From Spirodela intermedia (taxonomy: Eukaryota; Streptophyta; Magnoliopsida; Alismatales; Araceae), in contig LR746274.1 of assembly GCA_902729315.2 (NCBI GenBank), positions 7,313,037 to 7,377,036 of the forward strand: DNA of 64,000 nt, in the 5' to 3' direction. Made by a program: the position numbers and the translations under genes. The notes under the pieces are model-generated. The model saw only the letters and a program-made list of their open reading frames with translations, was not told the DNA's origin and did not search any database. Below, piece by piece: positions 1 through 11,990 of this stretch; the first letter of the stretch is position 1, and each line of letters begins with the position of its first letter.

Positions 1-1391
1 ATCATTTATGACAACATTTTTAATGCTTAACTTTGCATATATGTATGCTTCACTTGTAAATTATATTTTTCTGCATATTCTATTTCGATTTTTTTGTGTC
101 ATTGAGGACAATGTCATTTTTAAGTTGGGAGGTAAAGTATTAATTATTAATTTATGTTGTAGGATGATTAAGAATATGTGTTTGCATTTTATTTTTATTT
201 TTTCATGCTCACTTAGAACAGCAACTAAAAAAAAGAAAAATATAAGAAAATTTTAAAAAACTAAAACATCTATTTTCAAGTTTTTTGTCAAGAACAACAG
301 ACTGTCAAAAATAGCAGACAAAAAGTAGCTCGAAATTTGAAATTCTAGAGACCCTTTTCTCACATTTCAATCCCCTAGATGTATATTACTAAAATTCGAA
401 ATTACAATTATAAAGAAGAAAGTTTTGATTTATTTTTGACAAATTTACAGTTGCTAAAAATAGAACTGAAAATAGAAAATAGAATTATCATAACTATCAA
501 ATTTATAAATTTCTTACAGCATACTGTATGCATGAAAAATTAAATCAATTAAATTAATTGATACCAAAAGATACTAGGAAGATTATTATTGAGTCAAAAG
601 AATGATCTAGTAACATGAAATGTTAGAATACTCCTTGAATACATGATAGATAACATGAATTTGATTTTACAGATTTTCACTTTATGATCTTGATGGATAG
701 TATTTACTTGATGTGAAAATTTGATTGATCACTTCAATTTAATGGAGATTTTTGCATCCTAATCTATAGGACTTGTGAGGAAAAATCACTTAGTTCAAAA
801 AAAAAAAAAAAGAGAGACAACAATATGAAAAATCTAGAAATGAAGAGTACACAGAGGGTGTGAGACATTATTCTCAATGTCAAAATCATGCATAGAAAAA
901 CACTTGCTGCAAAATAAGTGGATAAAGTGAAAGCCCTAAAAATGAAGAGTACACATGATGTGAGACATCATTCTTATTGTCGAAATTTATTTACAAAAAA
1001 AGCTACTTATCCACTATATATAAAAAAAAAAGGAAGAAATATAGTGCACACTTCAAAAATCAAGTGATGAAAAAAGGGAAATGTAGGATCAATATTATTC
1101 TTGGATGAGTATTGATAATTTGAACATCTTGTAAATATATCTCTGAGTGAAGAAGTGATAAAGATGAGAATAGAAGAAGTGAAATCTAGATTGTTATTCT
1201 AATGAGTGCTTAAATATTTAATTGCTTGACATCATTCTTAAATACTTGATATAAGAATCCAAAGTGTCTAAAGGTGTATCATTTTCAATTGTATTTTCTT
1301 TTTATGCATTCAAATATGATGTTTCAGATTCGTAAATTTTTATTTTCGTAATTCCATTGCTAAGGGAATAACAATGATTTAAGTTGTGGGA
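1..1391 (+). mobile_element. 3' untranslated tail of a Ty3/gypsy element
   Basis: AT-rich DNA with no credible gene. It matches 20344-21717 and 48223-49596, which follow the integrase remains of the gypsy elements, so this is the 3' tail of an element whose body lies left of the window. A short ORF at the start (8-256) is repeated in the other copies but has no recognisable domain. The tail ends in a G-rich stretch at about 1385-1391, a candidate polypurine tract, directly before LTR sequence. Confidence 0.7.
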
Positions 1392-1588
1392 TGTGATTTC
1401 AGTTAACTCATGATAAATAGACTTATATTTATGTTAAAGTGTGAAATGGGGTTTTCAGTTGATTAATGTGAATTTTTGGGTAATTATGTGATTTTATATG
1501 AATTTATATGATTTTTACAGTTTTACTTTTGAGATAAATGAGGAAAAAGAAATAAAAATAAAAATATAGCAAAATGGGGGGTACCTAC
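1392..1588 (+). mobile_element. Truncated 3' LTR
   Basis: LTR sequence that begins TGTGATTTCAG and shares the downstream text of the longer LTRs, but lacks their first 60 or so bases. It breaks off after the string ggggggtacc, where another LTR starts (TGATAAGTC). The same junction occurs at 9125/9126, 21914/21915, 30965/30966, 49793/49794 and 57367/57368. Confidence 0.65.
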
Positions 1589-1879
1589 TGATAAGTCTTC
1601 ATTATCATGAGTTAATAATTAGTAAATAATATAGTTTTAGCCTTAACTCATGATAAATAGACTTATATCTATGTTATAATGTGAAAAATGGTTTTTAGTT
1701 AATTAATGTGAATTTTTAGGTAATTATGTAATTTTACACAAATTTATATGATTTTCACAGTCTTAATTTTGAGATAAATGAAGAAAAAGAAATAAAAAAT
1801 AAAAAAAGATAAAATGGGGGGGACCCACCAGCCAGCTAGGCTCGTAAGCAAGTTGGAAGCGTAGTGAAGGAATAGCCAC
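1589..1879 (+). mobile_element. LTR 5' portion, plus orientation
   Basis: Starts TGATAAGTCTTC with the imperfect palindrome typical of the family's 5' terminus, then the AT-rich U3 start and the GC-rich stretch beginning gggggggaccc. It stops near 1879, where the text switches to LTR sequence in the opposite orientation (the left arm of the fold-back). Confidence 0.7.
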
Positions 1880-3742
1880 GAAAAAAGGAAATAAGGGTGC
1901 AGATGTCAAGATGACCTTAGTGCCCAGTGAACACAATCAGGTCGAAATAGAAGTCCGCCCAACGATTCTTACGTAAGCAATTACAGACAATTTAATTGAT
2001 CAAATTAAGATCTGTAAAAGTTAGAAGAATCGTAATGAAATGAAGTATTCGGGAGGAAAGTAGGAAATTAATAATTTATCACTAAATGTAACGGAAATTA
2101 AGTTGAAAGTAGGAAAACAAAGTTCCGGCATCACAATAGTGATACGTCGGTGATGCACCGAAATCCTAAGCATTCGGGAGGATCGTTGTGTCGTGTCCAC
2201 GGCCTCAAAGGCTCTCCTTGGACAAAGACAACATGGTCAATCTCTAGATCTCCTTGTGAAGTCTAGAGATTAATGAAATGGGTCGTCAAATCATCTCCAG
2301 TGGCTGTCACCCTTTGGAGCGGAAAAAACTGTGACTTTGCGGCTCTCTGGCAGTTGTCACCCGACGGAGAGGAGCTGAATGGAGGTGGGGCGTGTATTAG
2401 AGAGCTTCATCCTCAAGTTTGTGCAGCAAGAGGAGGCTCTTCATTGCATCTGGTACGTTCTTAGGAGGTGGCGACTCATCTCCAAGCAGATTGTCCTCTT
2501 CCTGATGACGGCTTGTTCATCGATCAATCAGAGATGATTTAGTAGCAATCCTTTTATCGCAAATCCTTCAGCAATTTTAGTAACAATGCTTCACGAATCA
2601 CATTGACAAGACTTTTGCCGATGATCTAGTGATTCTTGTTGCTTAATCCTTCATCGGCGATCTACAGGAAAGTTGCGATAATCAGATTGCTGGGGAAGGA
2701 TTAAGCAATGAGAATTGCTGGATCATCGGCGAAAATCTCATCAACAAGATTCGTGGAGCATTGCTACTAAAATTACTGAACGATTCGCAGTAAAAGGATT
2801 GCGTATCCATCGAGTAAATCATCTCCAATTGATCGACGAACAAGCTGTCATCAGGAAGAGGACAATTCGTCAAGAGATGAGTTGCCACTTCTTAAGAGCG
2901 TACTAGATGCGATGAAGAGCCTCCTCTTGATATGCAGACTTAAAGATGAAGCTCCCTGACATGCGCCCTACCTCCATCCAGCTCTTCTCTGTCGGGTGAC
3001 AGCCGCCGGAGAGCCGCAAAGTCGCCATTTTTCCACTCTGCTAGGTGACAGCCGCCAAAGATGACTCAACGACCTATTTCATTAATCTCTAGACTTCACG
3101 AAAAGATCTAGAGATTGCCCACGTCGTCTTTGTCCAAGGAGAGCCTTCGAGGCTGTGGACACTATACGATGATCCTCCCAAATGCTTAGGATTCCAATGC
3201 ATCATTGACACATCGCCGTCATGACGTCGGAACTCTATTTTCCTGCTTTCTACTTACTTTACACTTCATTTAGTGATAATTTTTGTGATTTTAATTTACC
3301 AAAATATACTTTGTTCTATTACAATTCTTTCAGCTTTAATAGATCTTAATTTAATTAATTAAATCATCTATAATTGCTTACGTAATAATCGCCAGGCAGA
3401 ACTCTATTTCCACTCGATTCATGTTTGCTGGGTGCTGACATCGTCCTGACGTCTGCATCCTTATTTCCCTTTTTCATGAATTTTAAAATATATTTCCTTT
3501 TCATTTCTTAGTATAAAATTCAAAGAAACTTGTATTCATTGAGACAATTTTTGAATAATTACCAGATATTATATTACATCCTTGTGATCGATCTGGAAAA
3601 TTACCACTATTTTTTGAAGTTTTATTAAATTATAATTGGTATATTTATTTAGAAATACATCTAAATATCCACAAAATTATATTTTTTAGTTTTATAAATT
3701 TTAGATTTGCGTGATTTAATATACAACGACTAAGTCATGTCA
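1880..3742. repeat. LTR fold-back (inverted repeat), unit 1
   Basis: LTR sequence read first in minus orientation (about 1880-2652), then a spacer of about 40 bases, then plus orientation (about 2694-3742) ending at the LTR terminus gactaagtcatgtca. The arms pair across the centre (cttaatccttc with gaaggattaag). The left arm is truncated by about 270 bases compared with units 2 and 3. No gene; short ORFs on both strands here are mirror images of LTR text. Confidence 0.8.
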
Positions 3743-4719
3743 GGTCACTAGAATTTCAAATTTTGGGCTATTTTTGTCTACTATTTTTGATAGTTTGTTG
3801 TTCTTGATAGAAGACCTGAAAATAGATGTTGTAGTTTTTCTAAATTTTATTTTATTTTAGTTGTAGTTCTAAGTTGAATAAAATCCAAACACATGTTCTT
3901 AATCGTCTTACAGTATAAATTAATAATTAATACTTCACCCCCTAACTTAAAAATGATATTGTCCTTAATGACACAGAAAAATCGAAATAAAATATGCAAA
4001 AAATATAATTTTCAAGTAAAGTATGCATATGTGCAAAGTTAAGTATTAAAAGTATTGTAATAAATGATAAAGCTCAGAAATACATCACCTCAAACTTTTT
4101 TTTAATTTTCCACTTCATCTTACACTCCTCGTGCACTTTTTCGAAAAAACAAATACAAAAACAAGTACTACAAAATTCTATGAAAAATAGAGCTTAAAAG
4201 AAATCAAATAGAATGAAATAAAAACCATGGGTTGCCTCCCATGCAATGCTGAATTTAATGTCTTCAGGTAGACAGCTCTTAGATCATATAAGATGATCTA
4301 TGGCCATCAAAATATATTTGTATCCCAAGGTAAGTTTCATGATATTCTTTTTTAGATTTTGCATAAATTCATATACTTCATATATATACCTTGACATACT
4401 TTCAGCCAAAACAAAATGAAAATTAACAAAATTTTCCCAAAAATAATATTTCCATTTTGAAATTAATCTTTCCTCATTTCTATCTTATTTTGTAAGGCTT
4501 TCATTCATTAATAAATACTTTCTATTAATAGACCATAAAATGTGATTAGGCCACATAATTTTTAAATTAGCTCTTACCTAATCTAGAATTTTTTCATCTA
4601 AATTGATATCTCTAATTCTTTCACTCACCCATTTTTTAATGTGTTCTTTTATCTGCATAATCTTCCTCTACTCCATTTTATCTTCCATACATATTTGTTC
4701 AATTTGTGAGGAGTGAAAT

Positions 4720-5169
4720 ATTTCAAGCTAAGAAATAATTCTAATGGGTTGTGGGTTTTGAAGAATGGAAGGATTGTCTTCTTTAATCTCAGATGTAATA
4801 AATTCAGTAAAATTCAAATTTTCTCCTCTAAAATTATCTCTATATTCATATTGATTATTTTCATTTCTCCTCCAAAATTGTCTTCTTTAATCTAGCTTTT
4901 CATTTCTCAAGTCATCAAATTCTTCATCTTCTCAAGAGCTATCTTTTAATTTCGGTATATGATATACATCATCATCCTCACTATCAACATCCATGGCTGC
5001 AAAATTATGATTAGATTTATTAATTTTGTCTCCTACATCTCTCAAATAAACTGATTTTTCCTCACTTGAAAGATGTTTTTCTTCATTTTTGTCCTTAATC
5101 CCTTCTACTAAAATTTAGATGATTTTTCCATGATCAGCTGTTGTTTCTTCATCACTATCAACTAATTTG
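4720..5169 (-). pseudogene. Acidic domain downstream of gag, unknown function
   Basis: In the reading direction of gag, this stretch encodes a Glu/Asp-rich segment (for example DSDEET, then SSEEKS, then DVDSEDDDVYHI) followed by a short motif near SILQNPQPIRI. It has in-frame stops. The same text is found in the plus gag elements at about 11180-11700, 34240-34740 and 60640-61150. It replaces the protease-RT part expected after gag. I do not recognise the domain. Confidence 0.55.
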
Positions 5170-6270
5170 AATATTATTTGGGTTTCTCTACGAAAAATTA
5201 TTCCACCAATTAGGATTATAATAGTTAGAAAAATATTTCCTAGTTTTTACTAAAATCGTGGGGTACTTGCACTTGTTCTTGCCTATAATGATATTGAAAT
5301 TCGAAATGATCATTTTCACCATACATAGGACATGTACTATTTGAATTAAATTGAGGGTTAAGAGGCTTTCTAATATTTTCAATAAGTAAGTAAAGTTTTT
5401 CTAATCTTTGATTAATCTAATTAACCTCATTTCTAAATTTAGAATCATTATTATGATGTAATTCATGAATTCCTCTCTTCTTATCCCTATCATGTAATTC
5501 AAAAGAGGCTTGATCTCTAGAATTTTCACTTAAATTTTCATAAAGACTATAAATCTCATCAGGAGTTTTTTCCATAAAAGCTCCTCCACATATAGAATCA
5601 ACCATATTTCTATGCTATTCTAACAATCCATCATAAAAGATTCTATTGAGTTGTCACTTGGGTATAGCATGATGATGTCACTTTCTAAATAAATCTTTGA
5701 ATGTTTCCCATGTTTCATGTAAAGTTTCTCCTAGTCTTTGAAAAAAACTTCATATATATTTTCTCATATTTTTGAGTTTTACTTAAGGGATAAATTTTTT
5801 GAAGAAAAGCTTATTCTATGTCTTTCCAGCTAGTTAATTCTCTATCTAATGTGGATAGCCAATAACTAGCTTTGTCTCTTAGTGTATGAGGAAATAATTT
5901 CATCTTAATAATTTTTGATGTGACTTGAGGAAGATTAACTAACTCACAGACCATATGAAATTTTTCTAAGTGGTGATGAGGTTCCTCTAAAGGTAATCCA
6001 TGAAAATTAGGGAGCATTTGAAAAATTCTTAGATTTATTTCGAATTTAATAGTAGGTACTAATAGGACTCTAATATTGGATGCTCTTTGAAATGAATTAG
6101 GGATATAATAATTTTTCATGGCCATAAGATTGTTCTCAATTTGACTTGTACTTCCTTCAAGATCCATCAAAATTAATTTTTCGTTCAGATTTTTAGTTTT
6201 GAATGAAATCAAGAAAGGATTTTCTAGCATTGGATGTAAGGATCTTCTACCACGCATACAAAAAATCAAT
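5170..6270 (-). pseudogene. Gag-like polyprotein pseudogene (Athila/Tat type)
   Basis: The longest open part is 5811-6269 (152 residues), containing HGLPLEEPHHHLEKFHMVCE and then a segment like LFPHTLRDKASYWLSTLDRE, both typical of the gag core of plant Ty3/gypsy elements. It continues in broken frames to about 5170 with the capsid C-terminal region (NMVDSICGGAFMEKTPDEIY at about 5550-5610). Frameshifts and stops separate the pieces. A CCHC-like remnant (CPMYGENDHFEFQYHY) lies near 5285-5335. Non-functional as it stands. Confidence 0.7.
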
Positions 6271-6448
6271 AAATTTGAGGAAAAAGTTTAGTAATTGTTA
6301 CCCTCCTTCAATATGCTGTAGTCCTTATCTTGTTTCTCTTTGTTCCCTTTTTTTAAAAAAAGTCAGCAAAAAGAAAATAAAATAAGAGTTAAATTCTTTT
6401 GTGTACTCTAAGAGAAAAATAGAAATATAGTAAATATTATACAATACA

Positions 6449-6466
6449 TCCCTGGGAACAGTGCCA
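6449..6466 (-). other. Primer binding site of the minus element
   Basis: The reverse complement reads TGGCACTGTTCCCAGGGA directly after the LTR end, a degenerate match to the tRNA-Asp type PBS known in Athila/Tat elements (TGGCGCCGTTGCCGGGGA). Equivalent sites are at about 29066-29083 and 54820-54837. Confidence 0.6.
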
Positions 6467-6620
6467 AAGTTTGACGTGACTTAGTCGTTGTATATTAAAT
6501 CACGCAAATCTAAAATTTATAAAACTAGAAAATATGAATTTTCAGATATTTAGAAGTATTTCTGAACAAATATATCAATTATAATTTAATAAAACTTCTA
6601 AAAATAGTAGTAATTTTCTT

Positions 6621-7417
<797 letters not shown>

Positions 7418-8884
7418 TAATAGCCGGTAATTATTCAGAATTTTTCTCAAAGAATATTATTTTCTATGAATTTTATACTAATAAATAAAAAGAAAATATA
7501 TTTAAAATTCATGAAAAAGGAAATAAGGGTGCAGACATCAGGACGATGTCAATGCCCAGCAAATGCAAATCAGGCAAAAATAGAGTTCCGCCTAGTGATT
7601 CTTACATAAGCGATTACAAATGATTTAATTGATCAAATTTAGATCTGTAAAAGCCGAAAGAATCATAAGTGAATGAAATATGTTTTGATAAATTAAAATC
7701 ACATAAATTATCACTAAATGAAGCGTAAAGTAAGTTGAAAGTAAGAAAATAGAGTTCTAGTGTCGCAGCGGTGATGCGTCAGCGATGCACTAGAATCTTG
7801 AGAGTTTGGGAGGATCGTCATGTAGTGTCCATGGCCTCGAAGGCTCTCCTTTGACAAAGACGATGTGGGCAATCTCTAGATCTCCTTGCGAAGTCTAGAG
7901 ATCAATCAAATGGGTTGTCGAATTGTCTCTGGCAGCTATCACTTGATAGAATGAAAAAATGGCAACTTTGCGGCTTTTTGGTGACTGTCACTCGATGGAG
8001 AGGAGCTAGATGGAGGTGGGGCACCTGTCAGGGAGCTTCAACCTCAAGTCTGTGTAGTAAGAAGAGGCTCTTCGTCACATCTGGTATGCTCTCAAGAGGT
8101 GGCGACTTGTCTCTCAACAGATTGTCCTCTTCTCGACGATGGCTTGTTTGTTGATCAATCGGAGATGCTTTACTTGATGAATTTGCGATCCTTTTATCAC
8201 GAATCGTTCAACAATTTTAGTAACAATGCTCCGCGAATCATGTTGATGAGATTTTTGCTGATGATCCAGCAATTCTGGTTGCTTAATCTTTCACTGGCGA
8301 TCTTTAGGAAAATCGCAATAATTAGAGAAAAAAAATATGAGTTTTAGCTCTAGGATGATTCAAACCCGCACCAGTTGCTTAACCTTTATAAGGAAGGTGT
8401 GACGTGGGTTTAGCCCCACGTCAGTTGTGCACCGATTTTTTGGGGGAATATATAGTAATATTATATTTCTAAGCAAGTCCCTTCTCTCACGTGTACGACC
8501 ACTCCTTACTTCATAGCTAGCTAGCTACTAGTGACGTGGAAGGGGAATGGCGCACACATGCCTCTATCAGTCCAAGTCGCTCGAGCCCCTACTTGCGGCT
8601 ACTCCTCGACTATGCTTCTGACCCGCTTGCAGGCTCGACTAGCTGGCGGGTCCCCCCATTTTGCAATATTTTTATTTTTATTTCCTTTTCTTCATTTATC
8701 TCAAAAGTAAGATTGTAAAACTCATATAAATTTGTATAAAATCATATAATTACCCAAAAATTCACATTAATCAGTTGAAAACTACTTTTCACACTTTAAC
8801 ACAAATATAAGTCTACCTATCATGAGTTAAGGCTAAAACTATATTATTTACTAATTATTAACTCATGATAATGAAGACTTATCA

Positions 8885-9125
8885 CAAATTTCATTACTAA
8901 GGGACTAACAATGATTTAAGTTTGGGGTTGTGATTCAAGTTAATTCATGATAAATAGACTAATATTTGTGTTAAAGTGTGAAAAGTTGTTTTCAGTTGAT
9001 TAATGTGAATTTTTGGGTAATTATGTAATTTTATATGAATTTATATAATTTTTATAGTTTTACTTTTGAGATAAATGAGGAAAAAGAAATAAAAATAAAA
9101 ATATAACAAAATGGGGGGTACCCAC
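8885..9125 (+). mobile_element. Gypsy tail end plus truncated LTR
   Basis: About 50 bases matching the end of the gypsy tail (ctaagggactaacaatgattt), a G-rich tract, then a truncated LTR starting TGTGATTCAAG and stopping at ggggggtacccac. It sits at the centre of the head-to-head LTR pair. Same structure at 30725-30965 and 57127-57367. Confidence 0.65.
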
Positions 9126-10037
9126 TAATAAGTCCTCATTATCATGAGTTAATAAGTAGTAAATAATATAGTTTTAGCCTTAACTCATGATAAATAGACT
9201 TATATTTGTGTTAAAGTGTGAAAAGTTGTTTTCAATTGATTAATGTGAATTTTTGGGTAATTATCTGATTTTATACGAACTTATATGATTTTCACAGTCT
9301 TACTTTTGAGATAAATGAAGAAAACGAAGTAAAAAATAAAAATAAGACAAAATGGAGGGGACCTGCCAACCAATCGGGCCCGCAAGCAAATCAGAAGTGC
9401 AGTCAGGGAGTAGCCGCGAGTAGGGGCTTAAGCAGCTTGGATCGATAGAGGCACATGTGCGCCATTCCCCATCACCGGTGGCCAGCCGGCTGTGAGGCAA
9501 AGAGTGGTTGTACACATGACAGAAGGGACTTACTTTGAAATATAACATTACTATATATTCGCCTGATAATTTGGCACACAAGTGATGTGGGACTAAACCT
9601 GCATCACCTTCTACAGAAAGGGCGGGCAACTGGCCATCGGTGAAAGATTAAGCAACCAGAATCGCTTGATCATCGGCGAAAATTTTGTCAACACAATTCG
9701 TGGAGCATTGTTACTAAAATTGTTGAACGATTTGCGAAAAAAGGATCGTGAATCCATCAAGTAAAGCATCTCCGATTGATCGACGAACAAGCTATCGTCG
9801 GGAAGAGGACAATCCGTCAGGAGATGAGTCGCCACCTCCAGAGAGCGTATCAGATGCGATGAAGAGCCTCCTCTTGCTATGTGGACCTGAAGATGAAGCT
9901 CTCTAGCATGTGCCCCACTTCCATCCAGCTCCTCTCCATCGGGTGACAGCCGCCGGAGAGCCACAAAGTCGTCGTTTTTCCGCTCTACCAGGTGATAGCC
10001 ATTGGAGATGATTTGATGACTAATTTCATTAATCTCT
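9126..10037 (+). mobile_element. LTR, plus orientation, 3'-truncated
   Basis: Starts TAATAAGTCCTC (the first G of the usual TG is mutated) and follows the family LTR to about 10037, where it jumps into the gag core (cttaaagaacaatactagtt). Compared with unit 2 the deletion removes the LTR 3' half, leader and gag N-terminus (about 31880-33086). A putative TATA element is at 9551-9560. Confidence 0.75.
9551..9560 (+). promoter_or_regulatory. Putative LTR TATA box
   Basis: The string ctatatattc lies in the U3 part of the LTR, shortly before the conserved gatgtgggactaaacc. The same element is at 31397-31406 and 57798-57807 on the plus strand and at 24730-24739 on the minus strand in the young solo LTR. 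Confidence 0.4.
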
Positions 10038-11990
10038 ATAGCTTAAAGAACAATACTAGTTATTGGTTATCCTCATTAGATAGAGAATTAACTAGTTAGA
10101 AAGATAGAACAAACCTTTTCTTTGAAAATTTTCTCCCTTAGAAAAAACTCAAAATATGAGAAAACATATATAAAGTTTTGCTCAAAAGTCAAAAAAGCTT
10201 TACATCTAATATGAAAAAAATTTAAAAATTTACTCATAAACTATTCTCATCATGCTATACCAAAGTGTCATATTAATAGAATTTTTTATGATAAATTATT
10301 AGAACAACATAGAAATATGGTTGACTCTATATGTGGAAGAGCTTTTTTGGAGAAAACCCTTAATGAGATTTATAGAATTTATGAGAATTTAAGTAAAAAT
10401 TCTAGAAATCAAGCCTTTTTTGAGTTATATGACGGGATAAGGAAAGAAGAATTTATGAATTACATCATGATGATGATACTAATTTAAAAAATGAGGTTAA
10501 TCAGATTAATTATAGATTAGAAAAACTTGATTTACTTATTGACAATATTAAAAAGCCTCATAACCTTCAATTTAATGCATATAGTACATGTCCTATGTAT
10601 AATGAAAATGACCATTTCGAATTTCAATGTTATAATTTTGATCACTCATTTCAGCCTAGGTAAGAGCAAGTGCAAGTACCCCATGATTTTAGTAAAAATA
10701 GAGAATATTTTTAACTCTTATAATCTTAATTGAAGGAATATTTTTTTGTAGAGAGATCTAAATAATATTCAAAATTCAGAAGCACTTAGACTCAATATAA
10801 ATTCTGAATTTTGTCCAAAACAAGAACATAGATTTCAGAAAAATCAATCTTCCAAAATCCAACTTGATTTTACAAATATGATGTAGCAAATGAGCCAAAT
10901 GATTCAGCAAACAATGAAACAAATGATGTTGCAGCAAAAACAATTTATAGAGGCTTTTAAGAATAAGAGAGAAGAGGGACAATCACCTAGTCGACTCACA
11001 AAAAATTTAGGAAACTATCTAATAGTAAGATTTCAGTAAGGAGAGTCTAGCTTAATTTTTTTAAAAAAACTCACAAAATAAAAATATTAGGATAATAAAT
11101 ACATTAAGTGAGAATATTTTACCTGATCTATATTCTTAATTATTAGAAGAAATAGATGAGCCATTAGAAGTAAATGAGAATATTAAGACTGAAAATATAG
11201 TAACAGAAAACTTGAATAAAATTATTTATTACTCACAATTGATGAATGAATATAGTAAGGATGATGAGGAGAAAGAGTCCTTAGATGAAGAAGTAGTAGG
11301 TAATCATGGAAAAATCATCTAAATTTTATTAGAAGAGAGTAAGGACAAAAATGAGAAAAAATATATTTCAAGTGAAGAAAAATCAATTGATTTGAGAGAT
11401 GTAAGAGACGAAATTAATAAATCTAATTAGAATTTTACAACCATGGAAGTTGATAGTGAAGATGATGATGCATATCATATACTGAAGTTAGTAGACAACT
11501 CTTGGAAAGATGAAGAATTTGATTAGTTAAGAAACGAAAAACTAGGAAAAGAATTGATTCAACTAATGGTAAAAAAGACAATAATGAATATGATTCAACT
11601 AATAAGCAAAAAAATTTGAATTTTAATAAATTCATTAGATCTCAAATTAAAGAAGACAATTCTTTCATCCTTCAAAACCCACAGCCCATTAGAATTATGT
11701 TTAAGCTTGAAATATTTCACTCCTCACAAATTGAACGAATATGTTGAGAAGATAAAATAGAGCGAGGAAATATTATGCAGATAAAAAAATACATTAAGAA
11801 ATAGGTGAGTGGAAGAATTAAAAATATCATTTTAGATGAAAAATTTTTAGATTGAGTAAGTGCTAATTTGAAAATTACATGACCGGATCACATTTTATAG
11901 TGTATTAATAGAAAGTATTTACTATTGAATGAGAGCCTTACAAAATAGGATAAAAATGAGGAGAGGTTCTTTTCAAAATGAAAATATTAG
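10038..11990 (+). pseudogene. Gag-like pseudogene of a pol-less element, 5'-truncated
   Basis: Begins inside the gag core (NTSYWLSSLDRELTS) and continues through broken frames to the CCHC-like remnant near 10590-10640, a Gln/Met-rich segment (QQMSQMI, QQTMKQMM) at about 10880-10940, the acidic unknown region (about 11180-11700), and degenerate text to 11990. Many stops. No pol domains. The sequence then breaks directly into the BTB/La flank (aaagaacaaagcc), whereas units 2 and 3 continue for about 1 kb. Confidence 0.65.

Larger units (their letters stand above)
3743..6471 (-). mobile_element. Internal region of a pol-less gypsy element, minus orientation
   Basis: Runs from the 3' tail (3743 upward) to the primer binding site at about 6449-6466, so the coding direction is right to left. 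It holds a gag pseudogene, an acidic unknown region and the tail hairpin (tgggttgcctccca at 4228-4241), with no protease, RT, RNase H or integrase. Its 3' side touches a plus-oriented LTR end at 3742 rather than its own minus 3' LTR, so the flanking LTRs are inverted relative to each other. Confidence 0.75.

Noticed and set aside
7915-8347. ORFs in the minus LTR that resemble each other between units
   Set aside because: They are LTR text; frames are not maintained between LTR copies.
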